Positions 9,593-17,857 of a DNA stretch of 64,000 nt are shown in pieces. A model generated the notes under the pieces. That model saw nothing but the letters and a program-made list of their open reading frames with translations, made no database searches and was not told where the DNA came from. Positions within the stretch are counted from its first letter, which is position 1; every line of letters starts with the position of its first letter. Source of the stretch: Mariniblastus sp. (lineage in GTDB: Bacteria; Planctomycetota; Planctomycetia; Pirellulales; Pirellulaceae); contig JAQXDZ010000061.1 in assembly GCA_029251085.1 (NCBI GenBank), forward strand, positions 1-64,000, read 5' to 3'. Both the position numbers and the translations under genes were made by a program.

Positions 9593-9950
9593 ATCTCGCT
9601 GAGCTTTCGATTCGCATCCTGTTTCAGTTTTACGTGAAGCAACCGCGACGCCTTATTTCATATCTAAAATCAACTGTATATTGATCCATTTTCGTCATCC
9701 TTGTCAATCAAATCCCCATCCGATTGAGTTCTCGGATTGATCAAATCTTTTGATACAGTCCCCTAAAACCCCGATCGGCCCGTGGAAATTTAGACCGCAT
9801 GGATCAATTATAACGGTCTCACGAACGGTTAGCTTCACTTAATCAAGGAATAAGCTCAATCAAATACGGTTTCTTCTCACCAAAAACGCTCTGAAACGGC
9901 TTTTCTCATTAATTCGCCAAATTACGAAAATTAACTCAGCCAAGGGAAGC
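9593..9950. other. Intergenic region upstream of the pilus operon
   Basis: About 360 AT-rich bases. On the minus strand a TTGACA lies at 9717-9712, but the nearest TATACA is 21 bases away, so a promoter is only weakly supported. An inverted repeat ATCAAA-TCT-TTTGAT spans 9740-9754. No gene is seen. Confidence 0.3.
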
Positions 9951-10496
9951 TTATTTTTTTTCCTTGAGAGCACCTGGCGGGAGCCGAAGCAACTGCGTCT
10001 CTCCCCGAACCGGTTGTAATTTGCGAGCTTTGTTCCAGTAACTGCCGGCCAAGTCGCGCATCGAATCTGCTTCATCGTAATAACCGGCCTCTTCCAAATC
10101 GGCAGTAATCCCGTCGAGTTTCCTTGCAATGGAATGGCAGAGTGACCGACGACTCATCTTTGGACGCGCAACCACTTTCAAAGGACGAGGGGAAACCACC
10201 TGGTATTTAGGTTTTATGGCGGGCAATCGCTTGCTCTCCTCGGAAAGCCTCTCCAATTCGAGCGCAAACTCCTTCTGGGCAGCCTTGGGATCCATCAAAT
10301 CACCGAGCGATTCCGCCACACCGCCCCCAAGTTTTTTTCGCAACGCTTCCATTTCAGCAAGCTCAGCCGCCCGGCGTTGCTCCTGAACCTCAGTTTGCGT
10401 TGGCTTCTGCTGAGCCTCTAAAGCCCCGCTAAAGACCAGAAGAAGCAATATCTTCCAGCCAAAAATCATTCGCACCTTTTTGGATCCCAGCAGCAT
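9951..10496 (-). CDS. Secreted protein of unknown function, charged/helical
   Basis: A 181-residue protein I do not recognise. A signal peptide is clear (MIFGWKILLLLVFSGALEAQ, cleavage likely after LEA); the true start may be the ATG nine codons downstream of the one used. The mature part is highly charged and probably helical (QRRAAELAEMEALRKKLGGG), then proline-containing and basic segments, and a C-terminal stretch LDGITADLEEAGYYDEADSMRDLAGSYWNKARKL that looks like a helical hairpin. GAGG precedes the first ATG closely. It is divergent from the 10855 gene. It probably acts in the periplasm; no function is assigned. Confidence 0.65.
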   Translation of the reverse strand: MLLGSKKVRMIFGWKILLLLVFSGALEAQQKPTQTEVQEQRRAAELAEMEALRKKLGGGVAESLGDLMDPKAAQKEFALELERLSEESKRLPAIKPKYQVVSPRPLKVVARPKMSRRSLCHSIARKLDGITADLEEAGYYDEADSMRDLAGSYWNKARKLQPVRGETQLLRLPPGALKEKK

Positions 10497-10738
10497 AAGC
10501 CTCGCCCTTTTACTCTTGTTTCATCGGTAATGTCCAATAGCGGGGGCGAAGCCCATAAATTTCGCCTTCCCGACATAACGAATATAAGGAACGACCGTTT
10601 TTTTCCGAAACCTCAATTTGAACGGACCATTGTTCGAGTTTTTAGAACGCCAGCATTTTCAATGATCAAAGCCAAATCAATGCGAACGAATTATTCGGAC
10701 TTCAATCGTTGCACATCGGGCAGAAAAGCCACAAAAAA

Positions 10739-10768
10739 TTGACAATTTGCTCGTTCAACGAGTATCTT
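10739..10768 (+). promoter_or_regulatory. Sigma-70-like promoter with an inverted repeat in its spacer
   Basis: TTGACA (10739-10744), an 18-base spacer and TATCTT (10763-10768). The spacer contains a perfect 6-1-6 inverted repeat, CTCGTT-C-AACGAG, at 10750-10762, directly abutting the -10 box, as expected for a repressor operator. It would drive the 10855 gene. Confidence 0.5.
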
Positions 10769-10854
10769 AGAAATAGACATATGTGTACGGTACGGGGAGC
10801 AAACCCCCGTTCATTGAGTTTTCTATTGCGACGCTTTCCCCACTTGAGGCATTC

Positions 10855-12528
10855 ATGGCCATTTCCAGTTCTTCGAACTTCGTAAAATCGGCTTTCACGT
10901 CCGGTTTCCAATCCAGCCTGATAAATACGATGATCAAAGCGATCGTCGCTGGAACTGCAGTGCTTGCACTTGCTGTTTGTAGCCAGTCTGCGTTGGCCCA
11001 GTTCGAATCTATCCCCATGAACCCTCGATACGCAACCGAACTACCTCCGTTCGACGCCGACGAAGATCAGATGGATGCCAATAAAAAGGCAAACCGGGCC
11101 AGCGAAAAGAATCAGCGAGATGACCTCTCGAAAATTCGATCACTGCTGTCCAGCGGTGGAAGCCCGGCGGACAACCCGCTCGTGGAACAATATTTTAAGG
11201 GCTACGTGTTTCCATCGATGACCATTGTCGACAATCGTGTGCTCTCGCAACTAGGCGACATGCGTGCGAAATTTCTGAAAGATTTCTTTGATCCAAGAAT
11301 CAGTTCCGCCGCCCGAGCTGCCCTCATTGATTTGACAATCCAACAGGCTCGCGAGGCCTACCGAAACAATTCACTTCACCCAGCTGCACGCCTAAACATG
11401 GTGTACCTAATTGGAATGCTTGACCAAACACCTGGTGTGCGGTTACCTCCTCAATTCCCGGTACCTTCTGAATCCGCTTTCGATTCACTTGGCGACATTC
11501 TAAAATCCGCCGACCTACCTGCATTCTTAAAAGTTGCAGCTCTCGCCGGAATTCAGCGGCACGTCGAAATTGACAACATCACTAACCAAGGTCAGCTGAC
11601 CGATGCCGACAAGACTTTCCTAACTGAAAAAGGAAATGAGTACCTCGACGCACCAAGCCAAGACGACCTCAGCTATTGGCTCAAGCGACGCGGCATGCAA
11701 CTGCTTGGCGAACTAGGAGCGGCTACTACGCTCAAAAAAGCGGTTTCAGTCATTCAGTCCAAGGACACAGGCTTTTGGGTTAAATTCGACGCCATGGAAG
11801 CCATCGGGAAACTTAATTTAGCCGGCAACGACGCCGCTGAAAGCCTCGCAGCGACCAAGGCGATTGCCGAGTTCGCCTCTTCGGCACTATTACAAGAGTC
11901 GGAAGCCATCAACGGGGCGATCAAGCAACTTGTTTACGACCAGATTCTATTCCAAGATCTTGATCTGATTGCAACGCCAACCGATTACTCCAGCGGAGCA
12001 TCCGTCTCCGGTTCCAGCGGCGCAGGTGGCGGCGGCACTGACGGCGGTCGCTCCGGTGGTGGTAAATTTAGTGGCGGTTCCGGCATGGGTATGGGTATGG
12101 GCGCGGGCATGGGTGCCGGCGCCGGTGGCCTTGGCGCAAGCAACGAAATGCCAGCGGGTGAAATCCTCGAACTGCCCGTTTATCAATTAAACGTTTTTCG
12201 GCGACGCATCAAAACCATCGCCCTTACCACATCGCAAATCCTAGGCGGTGCAGACGGGACCGGTGGCATGGCAAAGCTGGTCGATGATACTGGCAAAGAC
12301 CTCATCAAAAAAGTGAATGGTGAACTCGCTTCACTCCTGCAAGATTCCAATGTCGGCATTGTCGACCTCGACGCCCGAAAAACGGATGAAGAAGATGAGG
12401 ATGCCGAACCCAAAAGCGTTGCTAACCAACTCGCTGAATTGTGTGACGAATCAAGCAAGAAAATTGACAAATTGCTGGGTAAGAAGGACCCTGCGGAAGC
12501 GGACCCGCTCGGCGCGGCGACCAAGTAA
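10855..12528 (+). CDS. Secreted HEAT-like protein with glycine-rich segment, unknown function
   Basis: A 557-residue protein of unknown function. The ATG at 10855 has a GAGG 5 bases upstream; an ATG at 10930 (MIKAIVAGTAVLALAVCSQSALAQ) gives a cleaner signal peptide without a ribosome-binding site, so the start is uncertain. After cleavage at ALA-Q the chain is mostly helical, with alpha-solenoid character around residues 90-330 (e.g. HPAARLNMVYLIGML, FWVKFDAMEAIGKLNL). A glycine/methionine-rich stretch (about 379-432, GMGMGMGAGMGAGAGG) then links to a C-terminal helical domain ending in charged residues. It is followed by a strong terminator, so it forms a single-gene unit. Confidence 0.75.
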   Translation: MAISSSSNFVKSAFTSGFQSSLINTMIKAIVAGTAVLALAVCSQSALAQFESIPMNPRYATELPPFDADEDQMDANKKANRASEKNQRDDLSKIRSLLSSGGSPADNPLVEQYFKGYVFPSMTIVDNRVLSQLGDMRAKFLKDFFDPRISSAARAALIDLTIQQAREAYRNNSLHPAARLNMVYLIGMLDQTPGVRLPPQFPVPSESAFDSLGDILKSADLPAFLKVAALAGIQRHVEIDNITNQGQLTDADKTFLTEKGNEYLDAPSQDDLSYWLKRRGMQLLGELGAATTLKKAVSVIQSKDTGFWVKFDAMEAIGKLNLAGNDAAESLAATKAIAEFASSALLQESEAINGAIKQLVYDQILFQDLDLIATPTDYSSGASVSGSSGAGGGGTDGGRSGGGKFSGGSGMGMGMGAGMGAGAGGLGASNEMPAGEILELPVYQLNVFRRRIKTIALTTSQILGGADGTGGMAKLVDDTGKDLIKKVNGELASLLQDSNVGIVDLDARKTDEEDEDAEPKSVANQLAELCDESSKKIDKLLGKKDPAEADPLGAATK

Positions 12529-12594
12529 TTCGCGGCGACCAATCCCCGGTAACTAATCGCTGGCGATCATTCGCCCAAAGAACAGGCTCAATAA

Positions 12595-12620
12595 CCTCCG
12601 ATTCCGTCGGAGGTTTTTTT
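12595..12620 (+). terminator. Rho-independent terminator
   Basis: Stem CCTCCGA / TCGGAGG (12595-12601 and 12607-12613) with loop TTCCG, followed by seven T. It ends the 10855-12528 transcript. Confidence 0.9.
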
Positions 12621-12627
12621 GTGCAAA

Positions 12628-12661
12628 CAATTGCCACTGTGCCAATTGCCACTGTGCCAAT
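12628..12661. repeat. 15-base tandem repeat, member of a dispersed CAGTGGCA repeat family
   Basis: Two full copies and a partial third copy of CAATTGCCACTGTGC in tandem, just after the terminator. The 12-base core CAATTGCCACTG also occurs at 45856-45867, and a related core occurs at 17293 and 18142. Confidence 0.8.
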
Positions 12662-12871
12662 CGCCGCCCTGTGCTTAACTCGAAAACCGAGCTCCGGACC
12701 CCGCCTCTTGCGACGCCAACCCACGCTACACAGGCGTCAACTTCATAATGGCAAGCGCACAACTGAAAGACATACCGCAGGCGGAACGCACCACTCTCAA
12801 CCGTGCTTAGGGGAGTCTAGTCGAATGTTCTCGCGATCAGCGACGCCCGCTGCCAGCGAAAACATGAGCTC

Positions 12872-13507
12872 TTAAGAATCAGAAACAGCGATCGCGATTT
12901 TATCTTGCCAGAGCGACGCCCGGGCACAGATGGCATCCATCGCCATGTAACCGCCAACCAAAGCACCCGTGAAAAACAAATCGCCAATCATCGTCGCCCG
13001 ATAAAACGGCAGCCCAGCGGCATAACAACTTGCCAACCCTGACCAACTCGCCGGATACCACTGACCAAACCACCACACGACTCCGTTAGTCAGCGCAAAG
13101 AAAACTGTCGACATAATTAACGAAGCGATCGTAAATCGCCCAATCTGCCCGACGCCCATCCGCGAAGGTGCGTTCGAATTCACGGACGATTTCACCCAAC
13201 AGCCCAAACCGGCAGCAACCGCAAGACTGAGATAAACACTCACCATCAACCGCCAATCGTAAGCTCCAATACCCCAATCGCTGATCGCCATAATTAGAAC
13301 TAAGGCCAGCAACGCAAAGGCGGAGCGACGAAAAAAGAAAGCACTGAACAAAACTAAAGCGGCGACCGGTTTGACGTTCGGCCAGTCAACTAACCAAAAC
13401 CGACTAGCCACGCCAATGGAAACGACAGCTGCAAAAAAAGCAATTTGAATCCATCTCTCTTGATCCCAAGCTTGAAAGACTGACTTTTCTGATCGAGGCT
13501 GTTTCAT
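12872..13507 (-). CDS. DUF6580 family membrane protein (ECF S-component-like)
   Basis: A 211-residue integral membrane protein with about six hydrophobic helices. The pattern R-x-W near the start of the core, then VKPVAALVLFSAFFF, LVLIMAISDWGIGAY, VYLSLAVAAGLG, FFALTNGVVWWFGQWYP, GLASCYAAGLPFYRATMIGDLFFTGAL, matches what I know of DUF6580, a family resembling the substrate-binding S components of ECF vitamin transporters. The gene directly upstream on the same strand encodes a DUF4430 lipoprotein; that domain is related to the beta domain of cobalamin-binding intrinsic factor/transcobalamin. Together they suggest uptake of a corrinoid or similar ligand, but no ECF ATPase or T component is in the window. 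Confidence 0.75.
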   Translation of the reverse strand: MKQPRSEKSVFQAWDQERWIQIAFFAAVVSIGVASRFWLVDWPNVKPVAALVLFSAFFFRRSAFALLALVLIMAISDWGIGAYDWRLMVSVYLSLAVAAGLGCWVKSSVNSNAPSRMGVGQIGRFTIASLIMSTVFFALTNGVVWWFGQWYPASWSGLASCYAAGLPFYRATMIGDLFFTGALVGGYMAMDAICARASLWQDKIAIAVSDS

Positions 13508-13670
13508 GGTTCAAAATCTCGCTGCGTGTGCGAGGCGGTTAGCAGTAAAACGGAGGTGAAAATTAGATTTAGTAGTATAACAACCCGTCGGGGCTTCGCT
13601 ATCCGAGTTTTTGGGAATCACCAGTCTTCGAGGATCAGTTTTCGAAAGACGGCCAAACGAACAACCCCAA

Positions 13671-14111
13671 TCACTCTGGCTCATACTTGCCAAACGACCA
13701 AACGATGCGGTCCTGAGGTTTCACTGCAAATACCCCGGAACCTTTATCTCCGAGGTCTCCATTGACTCGATAAATCCAATTTTTGCCATCTCCAGCAAGA
13801 TTCTTGACTCCTCCAATCGAGGTAATGAATTTATCCCCCTTCAACACACCGGTCGATTCAAAAGCAAATCCGCCTTGGTCCGAAGCTGCCTGAAGCACGG
13901 AAAACACAGTGGAATCGTTCAAGCAGTCGACTTTGCTCTGAATAGCCTCCCGATCAGCACCAAACACAATCTCCACTTCAACGGTACCAATTGCCAAATC
14001 AGCGGGAGAGTTCTCCTGTCCCGCCCCTTTCCCGTTGGAATCGCTGCACCCTGATATCGCCAAAAGAACAACAAATACCAATAACTTCGACGCCGTTACC
14101 TTCAGTTTCAT
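13671..14111 (-). CDS. DUF4430 domain lipoprotein
   Basis: A 146-residue protein with a lipoprotein signal peptide (LLVFVVLLAISGC, lipobox ISGC, mature N-terminal Cys), a short low-complexity linker and a DUF4430 domain: VEVEIVFGADREAIQSK, then VFSVLQAASDQGG, FITSIGGVKNL, NWIYRVNGDLGDKGSGVFAVKPQDRIVWSFG. DUF4430 corresponds to the C-terminal beta domain of transcobalamin/intrinsic factor. The start is the ATG ending at 14111; a GTG directly before it is an alternative. The DUF6580 gene follows 163 bases downstream. I infer a membrane-anchored ligand-capture protein feeding that transporter-like protein. No B12 riboswitch was recognised upstream. Confidence 0.8.
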   Translation of the reverse strand: MKLKVTASKLLVFVVLLAISGCSDSNGKGAGQENSPADLAIGTVEVEIVFGADREAIQSKVDCLNDSTVFSVLQAASDQGGFAFESTGVLKGDKFITSIGGVKNLAGDGKNWIYRVNGDLGDKGSGVFAVKPQDRIVWSFGKYEPE

Positions 14112-14291
14112 CACTTTGCTTGCCTTTTCACTACGCTAAATATTTACGCAAGTCATCCATGCCGCCGTGCAGCACGAAAAACTTCTTAGTTCAAACCCGA
14201 AAACGAAATATAACACAAACACCGCCTACTTCTATGTTTTCGGTCGATGACGTTCTTTAAACAACAGAAAGATCTAATTAGGATAACGTCG

Positions 14292-14350
14292 CTCGAAGGC
14301 GTCGTTCGAAGCCGGCGTTCGAAGACCGATATTCGAAAACGAAATTTCGT
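14292..14350. promoter_or_regulatory. TTCGAA iterons and palindrome upstream of fadJ-like gene
   Basis: CTCGAA at 14292 and TTCGAA at 14305, 14318 and 14332 are spaced 13, 13 and 14 bases, and are followed by a perfect palindrome ACGAAATTTCGT (14339-14350). The block ends 11 bases before the fadJ-like start codon. The arrangement suggests repeated binding of a regulator. Confidence 0.4.
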
Positions 14351-14361
14351 AAAGCCAAAAC

Positions 14362-16488
14362 ATGCCCAACCCAATCGATACGATTACCGAAGTTACCTAC
14401 CCGCAAACGGGCATCGCCATGATCACCATGGATGCGCCGGAATCAGCGGCGAACATTTTGGACGAGCAACTGTTTTCGGAACTCGATCGTACGATGGCCG
14501 AACTGGCAGAGCAGACAGACCTCAAGGGTGTCATTTTAATTTCTGCCAAACCGACCATTTTTGTCGCCGGTGCGGATCTTAAAAGAATTGCCGCAACACT
14601 CGATTGGCCCGAGAAAAAAATTGTTGAATTCTGCCAACGGGGCAGGGCGGTAATGGCTCGGTTCAGCCGCTGTCCATTTGTCTCCATTGCCGCCATTCAC
14701 GGCGCCTGCGTCGGCGGTGGACTCGAACTTCCCATGTGGTGCGATTTAAGAATTGCCTCAGATGATCGCCGCACAATCTTGGGACTACCAGAAGTCAAGC
14801 TAGGTTTAGTGCCAGGTTGGGCCGGCACGGCTCGACTTCCCCGGATCACCAACCTCGATGCCGCCATCGACTTGGTCACCAGCGGAAGACTGATCTCCAC
14901 CAGCGAAGCAAGTTCGATCGGCTTAATCGATGCGATCGTCCCACAGGAATCACTGATCGATGAAGCGATCAAAATGATCCATCGCGTTTCCACTTCTGAG
15001 TCGTTTATCTTCGACCGAAAAAAAATCATGGGGCCAGTCGAAAACGCCGGCGACATGGAACAAATCGTGCTCAAGCATGGCAAACGGATCATTGAAAACA
15101 AAACGATCTTTCCATTTGCACCTACCGTAGCACTGGAGCACATGACGCGATCGGCCAGTTTGCCGATCAAAGCGGCTTGGAATTCCGAGTCGATCGCAAT
15201 GTCCCAAGTCTACGGCAGTCCCGCCAGTCGCGGATTAATCAATCATTTTTTCCTGATCGATCGCAACAAAAAACAACCTGGTTTGGTCGACATGAAATTG
15301 TCGCCAACGAAAATTCACACCGTGGGAATTGTCGGGGCAGGACTGATGGGACAGGCCATCGCTGAGAACTGCCTGAAACGAGGCCTCGACGTCAGGCTGC
15401 TCGACGCGAATACGGAAACCCAACAATCAGTGACTGGCCAATTGGAACGCGATTACCCAGAACGCTCGATCAAGTCTTGTGAAAACTACGACTCTCTGGC
15501 TGGATGTGAACTGGTAATCGAATCGGTTGTTGAGACAGCGTCGGTCAAATCACAAGTCCTTCAAAAAATTGAATCCGCTGTCGACGAGTCAACCGTCATT
15601 GCCTCCAACACTTCGGCAATTCCAATTGAAACACTCGCAGACCATCTCCAACGACCAGAAAAATTCTGTGGCATCCATTTTTGCCATCCAGAGTTGATGG
15701 CGCTGGTCGAGGTCGTGTGCGGGCCAAAATCATCCGAACAGACAATCGCAACCGCCGTCAAATTTGTAAAATCCCTGCGGAAAATGCCAGTTGCCATGAA
15801 CGACGGCGCGGGTTTTGTAGTGAACCGATTGCTCGCAGCATTGATCGATCAGTCCCTTCGTATCTTTACCAATGGAACCTCGATTGAAACCATCGATCTT
15901 GCGATGCGAGAATTTGGCTTTCCCGGCGGACCGTTTGAGATCATCGATGTCATTGGCACCGACACCTGCCTCTACGCCGGGCGCACGATGTGGGAATCCG
16001 GTTCGCAAAGCGTAACACTTTCCCCGATCCTTCCAAAATTAGTAAAATCCGGCCTCCTTGGTCGCAAAACAGGAAAAGGATTCTACGCCTATCCAGACGT
16101 GCAGGGAGAACGACAATGGGACGACAGCCTGCTTTCGATAATTGAAATTTATCGCAACGACAAAGATAAAACTTCAACGCTTAACGAAAAACAAATCGTC
16201 ACCCAAATCCTCTCTGCGATCGTGCTCGAGGCCACTCGAATTATCGAAGAGGAAATTGTTGAGGACTTTCGAGACATCGACCTGTGCATCATCGAGGGCT
16301 TTGGATTCCCCGCTCACCATGGAGGAATTTTATTCTGGGCTGACCAAGTTGGAATTGAGACGGTTCTGCAAACACTCGAAGACATCAACCAAGTCGACTC
16401 CCGCATTGCTCCCAACGAAGCGATCCAACTGCGAGCCAAAAACCAAACCTGTTTTTATCCAGTTTTAGCAATTTCGGAAGAGACATAG
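14362..16488 (+). CDS. fadJ: Fatty acid oxidation multifunctional enzyme (enoyl-CoA hydratase / 3-hydroxyacyl-CoA dehydrogenase)
   Basis: A 708-residue FadB/FadJ-type protein for the second and third steps of beta-oxidation. The N-terminal crotonase domain (1-190) has both catalytic glutamates, in GGGLELPMW (E122) and LPEVKLGLVPG (E144), and the oxyanion-hole FVAGADLK. The NAD-binding site is IVGAGLMGQAIAENC (about 322). The dehydrogenase dyad is seen as the His in GIHFCHPELM and the Glu in ALVEVV (about 437-450); the usual NP after HFF is HP here. C-terminal 3HCDH domains follow. Length fits FadJ (about 714). No thiolase partner lies next to it, so that subunit is elsewhere. TTCGAA iterons precede it. 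Confidence 0.93.
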   Translation: MPNPIDTITEVTYPQTGIAMITMDAPESAANILDEQLFSELDRTMAELAEQTDLKGVILISAKPTIFVAGADLKRIAATLDWPEKKIVEFCQRGRAVMARFSRCPFVSIAAIHGACVGGGLELPMWCDLRIASDDRRTILGLPEVKLGLVPGWAGTARLPRITNLDAAIDLVTSGRLISTSEASSIGLIDAIVPQESLIDEAIKMIHRVSTSESFIFDRKKIMGPVENAGDMEQIVLKHGKRIIENKTIFPFAPTVALEHMTRSASLPIKAAWNSESIAMSQVYGSPASRGLINHFFLIDRNKKQPGLVDMKLSPTKIHTVGIVGAGLMGQAIAENCLKRGLDVRLLDANTETQQSVTGQLERDYPERSIKSCENYDSLAGCELVIESVVETASVKSQVLQKIESAVDESTVIASNTSAIPIETLADHLQRPEKFCGIHFCHPELMALVEVVCGPKSSEQTIATAVKFVKSLRKMPVAMNDGAGFVVNRLLAALIDQSLRIFTNGTSIETIDLAMREFGFPGGPFEIIDVIGTDTCLYAGRTMWESGSQSVTLSPILPKLVKSGLLGRKTGKGFYAYPDVQGERQWDDSLLSIIEIYRNDKDKTSTLNEKQIVTQILSAIVLEATRIIEEEIVEDFRDIDLCIIEGFGFPAHHGGILFWADQVGIETVLQTLEDINQVDSRIAPNEAIQLRAKNQTCFYPVLAISEET

Positions 16489-16585
16489 ATCGAACCGGGG
16501 TACCCTCGCGTGAGTTAAACTGGCGGGTTCGCTGCGGTACAAAGGCCGCGTTGAACTCCCAAAACAATCAATAAGGCGAACCGCA

Positions 16586-16951
16586 ATGACCGACGTTTTG
16601 AGACAAGCCACCTGGTATCTGCTCAGTATTTACCTACTTGCGGTTTACCTGACTTTCTTTTATCTGCTCAACGCCGCGGACGCCGAGCAAGTCCAAAGAC
16701 TCGGCGCGGCGTTTTCTGCGATCTGGCTTTCAAGCTGCTTTGTTTTTCAAAACTGTTTTCGGAATCGTTTTGAATTCAGCATTCACGCCTTACTAACTTT
16801 AGACTTTTGCTTCGAGTCACTAGTGGCTAATCACGCGGGCTATTCATTCTACTATTGTGCCGCGGGGTTTTGGCTGGTCTTCCTGACCTACCACCATCTT
16901 CCCTTGCGGCAACCAAGAGTTCGCCCGGAAGAAACGATGGCCACGGCTTAA
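16586..16951 (+). CDS. Small membrane protein of unknown function
   Basis: A 121-residue protein I cannot assign. Three hydrophobic helices are visible (about residues 8-30, 43-60 and 80-105), unusually rich in Phe, Tyr and Cys (e.g. LAVYLTFFYLL, SSCFVFQNCF, SFYYCAAGFWLVFL). AAGG stands about 9 bases before the ATG. It lies between the fadJ-like gene (98 bases upstream, same strand) and the convergent sigma-factor gene. Composition and start support a real gene. Confidence 0.6.
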   Translation: MTDVLRQATWYLLSIYLLAVYLTFFYLLNAADAEQVQRLGAAFSAIWLSSCFVFQNCFRNRFEFSIHALLTLDFCFESLVANHAGYSFYYCAAGFWLVFLTYHHLPLRQPRVRPEETMATA

Positions 16952-16983
16952 TGCCAGACAATGGAAGGCCAGACAATGAAACC

Positions 16984-17625
16984 CTAGTCTTGGTAGAGCT
17001 CGGGAAAGACTTCTTGAGACAAGCCCTGTCGTTTGATCAATGTTCTCAATCTCGAGAGAAAATCAAACTTGAAATTGGCAACTTGCTGTTCGGTCATCTT
17101 CAAAATTTCTGCGGCTTCTTTGTTGGCGTAACCGCGGACAACCAACAACTCAATGCACTTTAGTTTTTCCCAATCGCCTTTCGCCTGCCATTTATCAACT
17201 TGAGCCGCAATCGCTTCAGTAATTGCATCCTCTTCGATTCGCTTCCGCTCGACGCTTCGAGCGATGCTGCTGGCTGGACGGGCGGTTCCTGGAAGCTGCC
17301 ACTGGCCGCTTGAATCCGATCCAGAAGATAACGGGATCGCAGGCCGTCGACCCTCTCGTCGCAAGTGGTCCGTTAACTTGTAGGCGCAGATTGAAAACAA
17401 ATAGGACTCTAAAGCTCGACGACCATCATAATTTGGCAGGCTGTTTAGAAATCCGACAAACGCTTCCTGAACAATGTCCTCACTTGCCGATCGGTTCGAC
17501 AAACGGCTATCCACGAAAGACTGCAATCGCCCCTCGTACCGTGCAATCAGGTCCGTCCAAGCATCCGAATCGCCAGAACGAATCCTGGCAATTAAAATTC
17601 GGTCGATTTCGTTGGAACGTTTCAT
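16984..17625 (-). CDS. ECF-type RNA polymerase sigma factor
   Basis: A 213-residue sigma-70 family protein of ECF type, directing RNA polymerase to a stress or signal regulon. The sigma2 region (about 12-90) reads WTDLIARYEGRLQSFVDSRL, SEDIVQEAFVGFLNSLPNYD, ALESYLFSICAYKLTDHLRRE; sigma4 (about 150-205) reads CIELLVVRGYANKEAAEILKMTEQQVANFKFDFLSRLRTLI. The linker contains SSGQWQLPGTARPAS, encoded by a 19-base sequence also found inverted at 18142. I start at the ATG ending at 17625; longer in-frame starts lack support. No anti-sigma gene is adjacent; an FHA protein gene lies upstream on the same strand and might take part in signalling. Confidence 0.87.
   Translation of the reverse strand: MKRSNEIDRILIARIRSGDSDAWTDLIARYEGRLQSFVDSRLSNRSASEDIVQEAFVGFLNSLPNYDGRRALESYLFSICAYKLTDHLRREGRRPAIPLSSGSDSSGQWQLPGTARPASSIARSVERKRIEEDAITEAIAAQVDKWQAKGDWEKLKCIELLVVRGYANKEAAEILKMTEQQVANFKFDFLSRLRTLIKRQGLSQEVFPELYQD
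17293..17311 (-). repeat. Dispersed short repeat inside the sigma-factor gene
   Basis: AAGCTGCCACTGGCCGCTT, the exact reverse complement of 18142-18160. It encodes the linker between the two sigma domains. Confidence 0.7.
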
Positions 17626-17857
17626 AAGCCTGTTGCGTTGGAAATTGGTTTCCCCGATCGTCTCCCACGCACCGTGAAAAAGCAAGTCGAAGTCAAAAAA
17701 TGACTCCCATTTATCTTAGATTTAACAACCCAACCTCTGCACCAGAACGCAAAAGACGTAATTCCGGGATAAAAAGAGACCGCGAAAACAAACCCCTCGT
17801 GGTTTCTTCTTCACAGTACGATTGAGCGGCAAAAATAAACGCAGACTTTCGGCAGCG

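Larger units (their letters stand above)
12529..12871. other. Intergenic region between convergent genes
   Basis: Holds the terminator at 12595 and the tandem repeat at 12628. The remainder (12662-12871) shows no credible gene. Confidence 0.6.

Noticed and set aside
9712..9740. Minus-strand TTGACA as promoter of the pilus operon
   Set aside because: The nearest acceptable -10 box is 21 bases away, so it is not reported as a promoter.
12628..12661. GCCACTG motifs suggesting a B12 riboswitch near the DUF6580 gene
   Set aside because: They lie in a tandem repeat downstream of that gene and no riboswitch core was seen.
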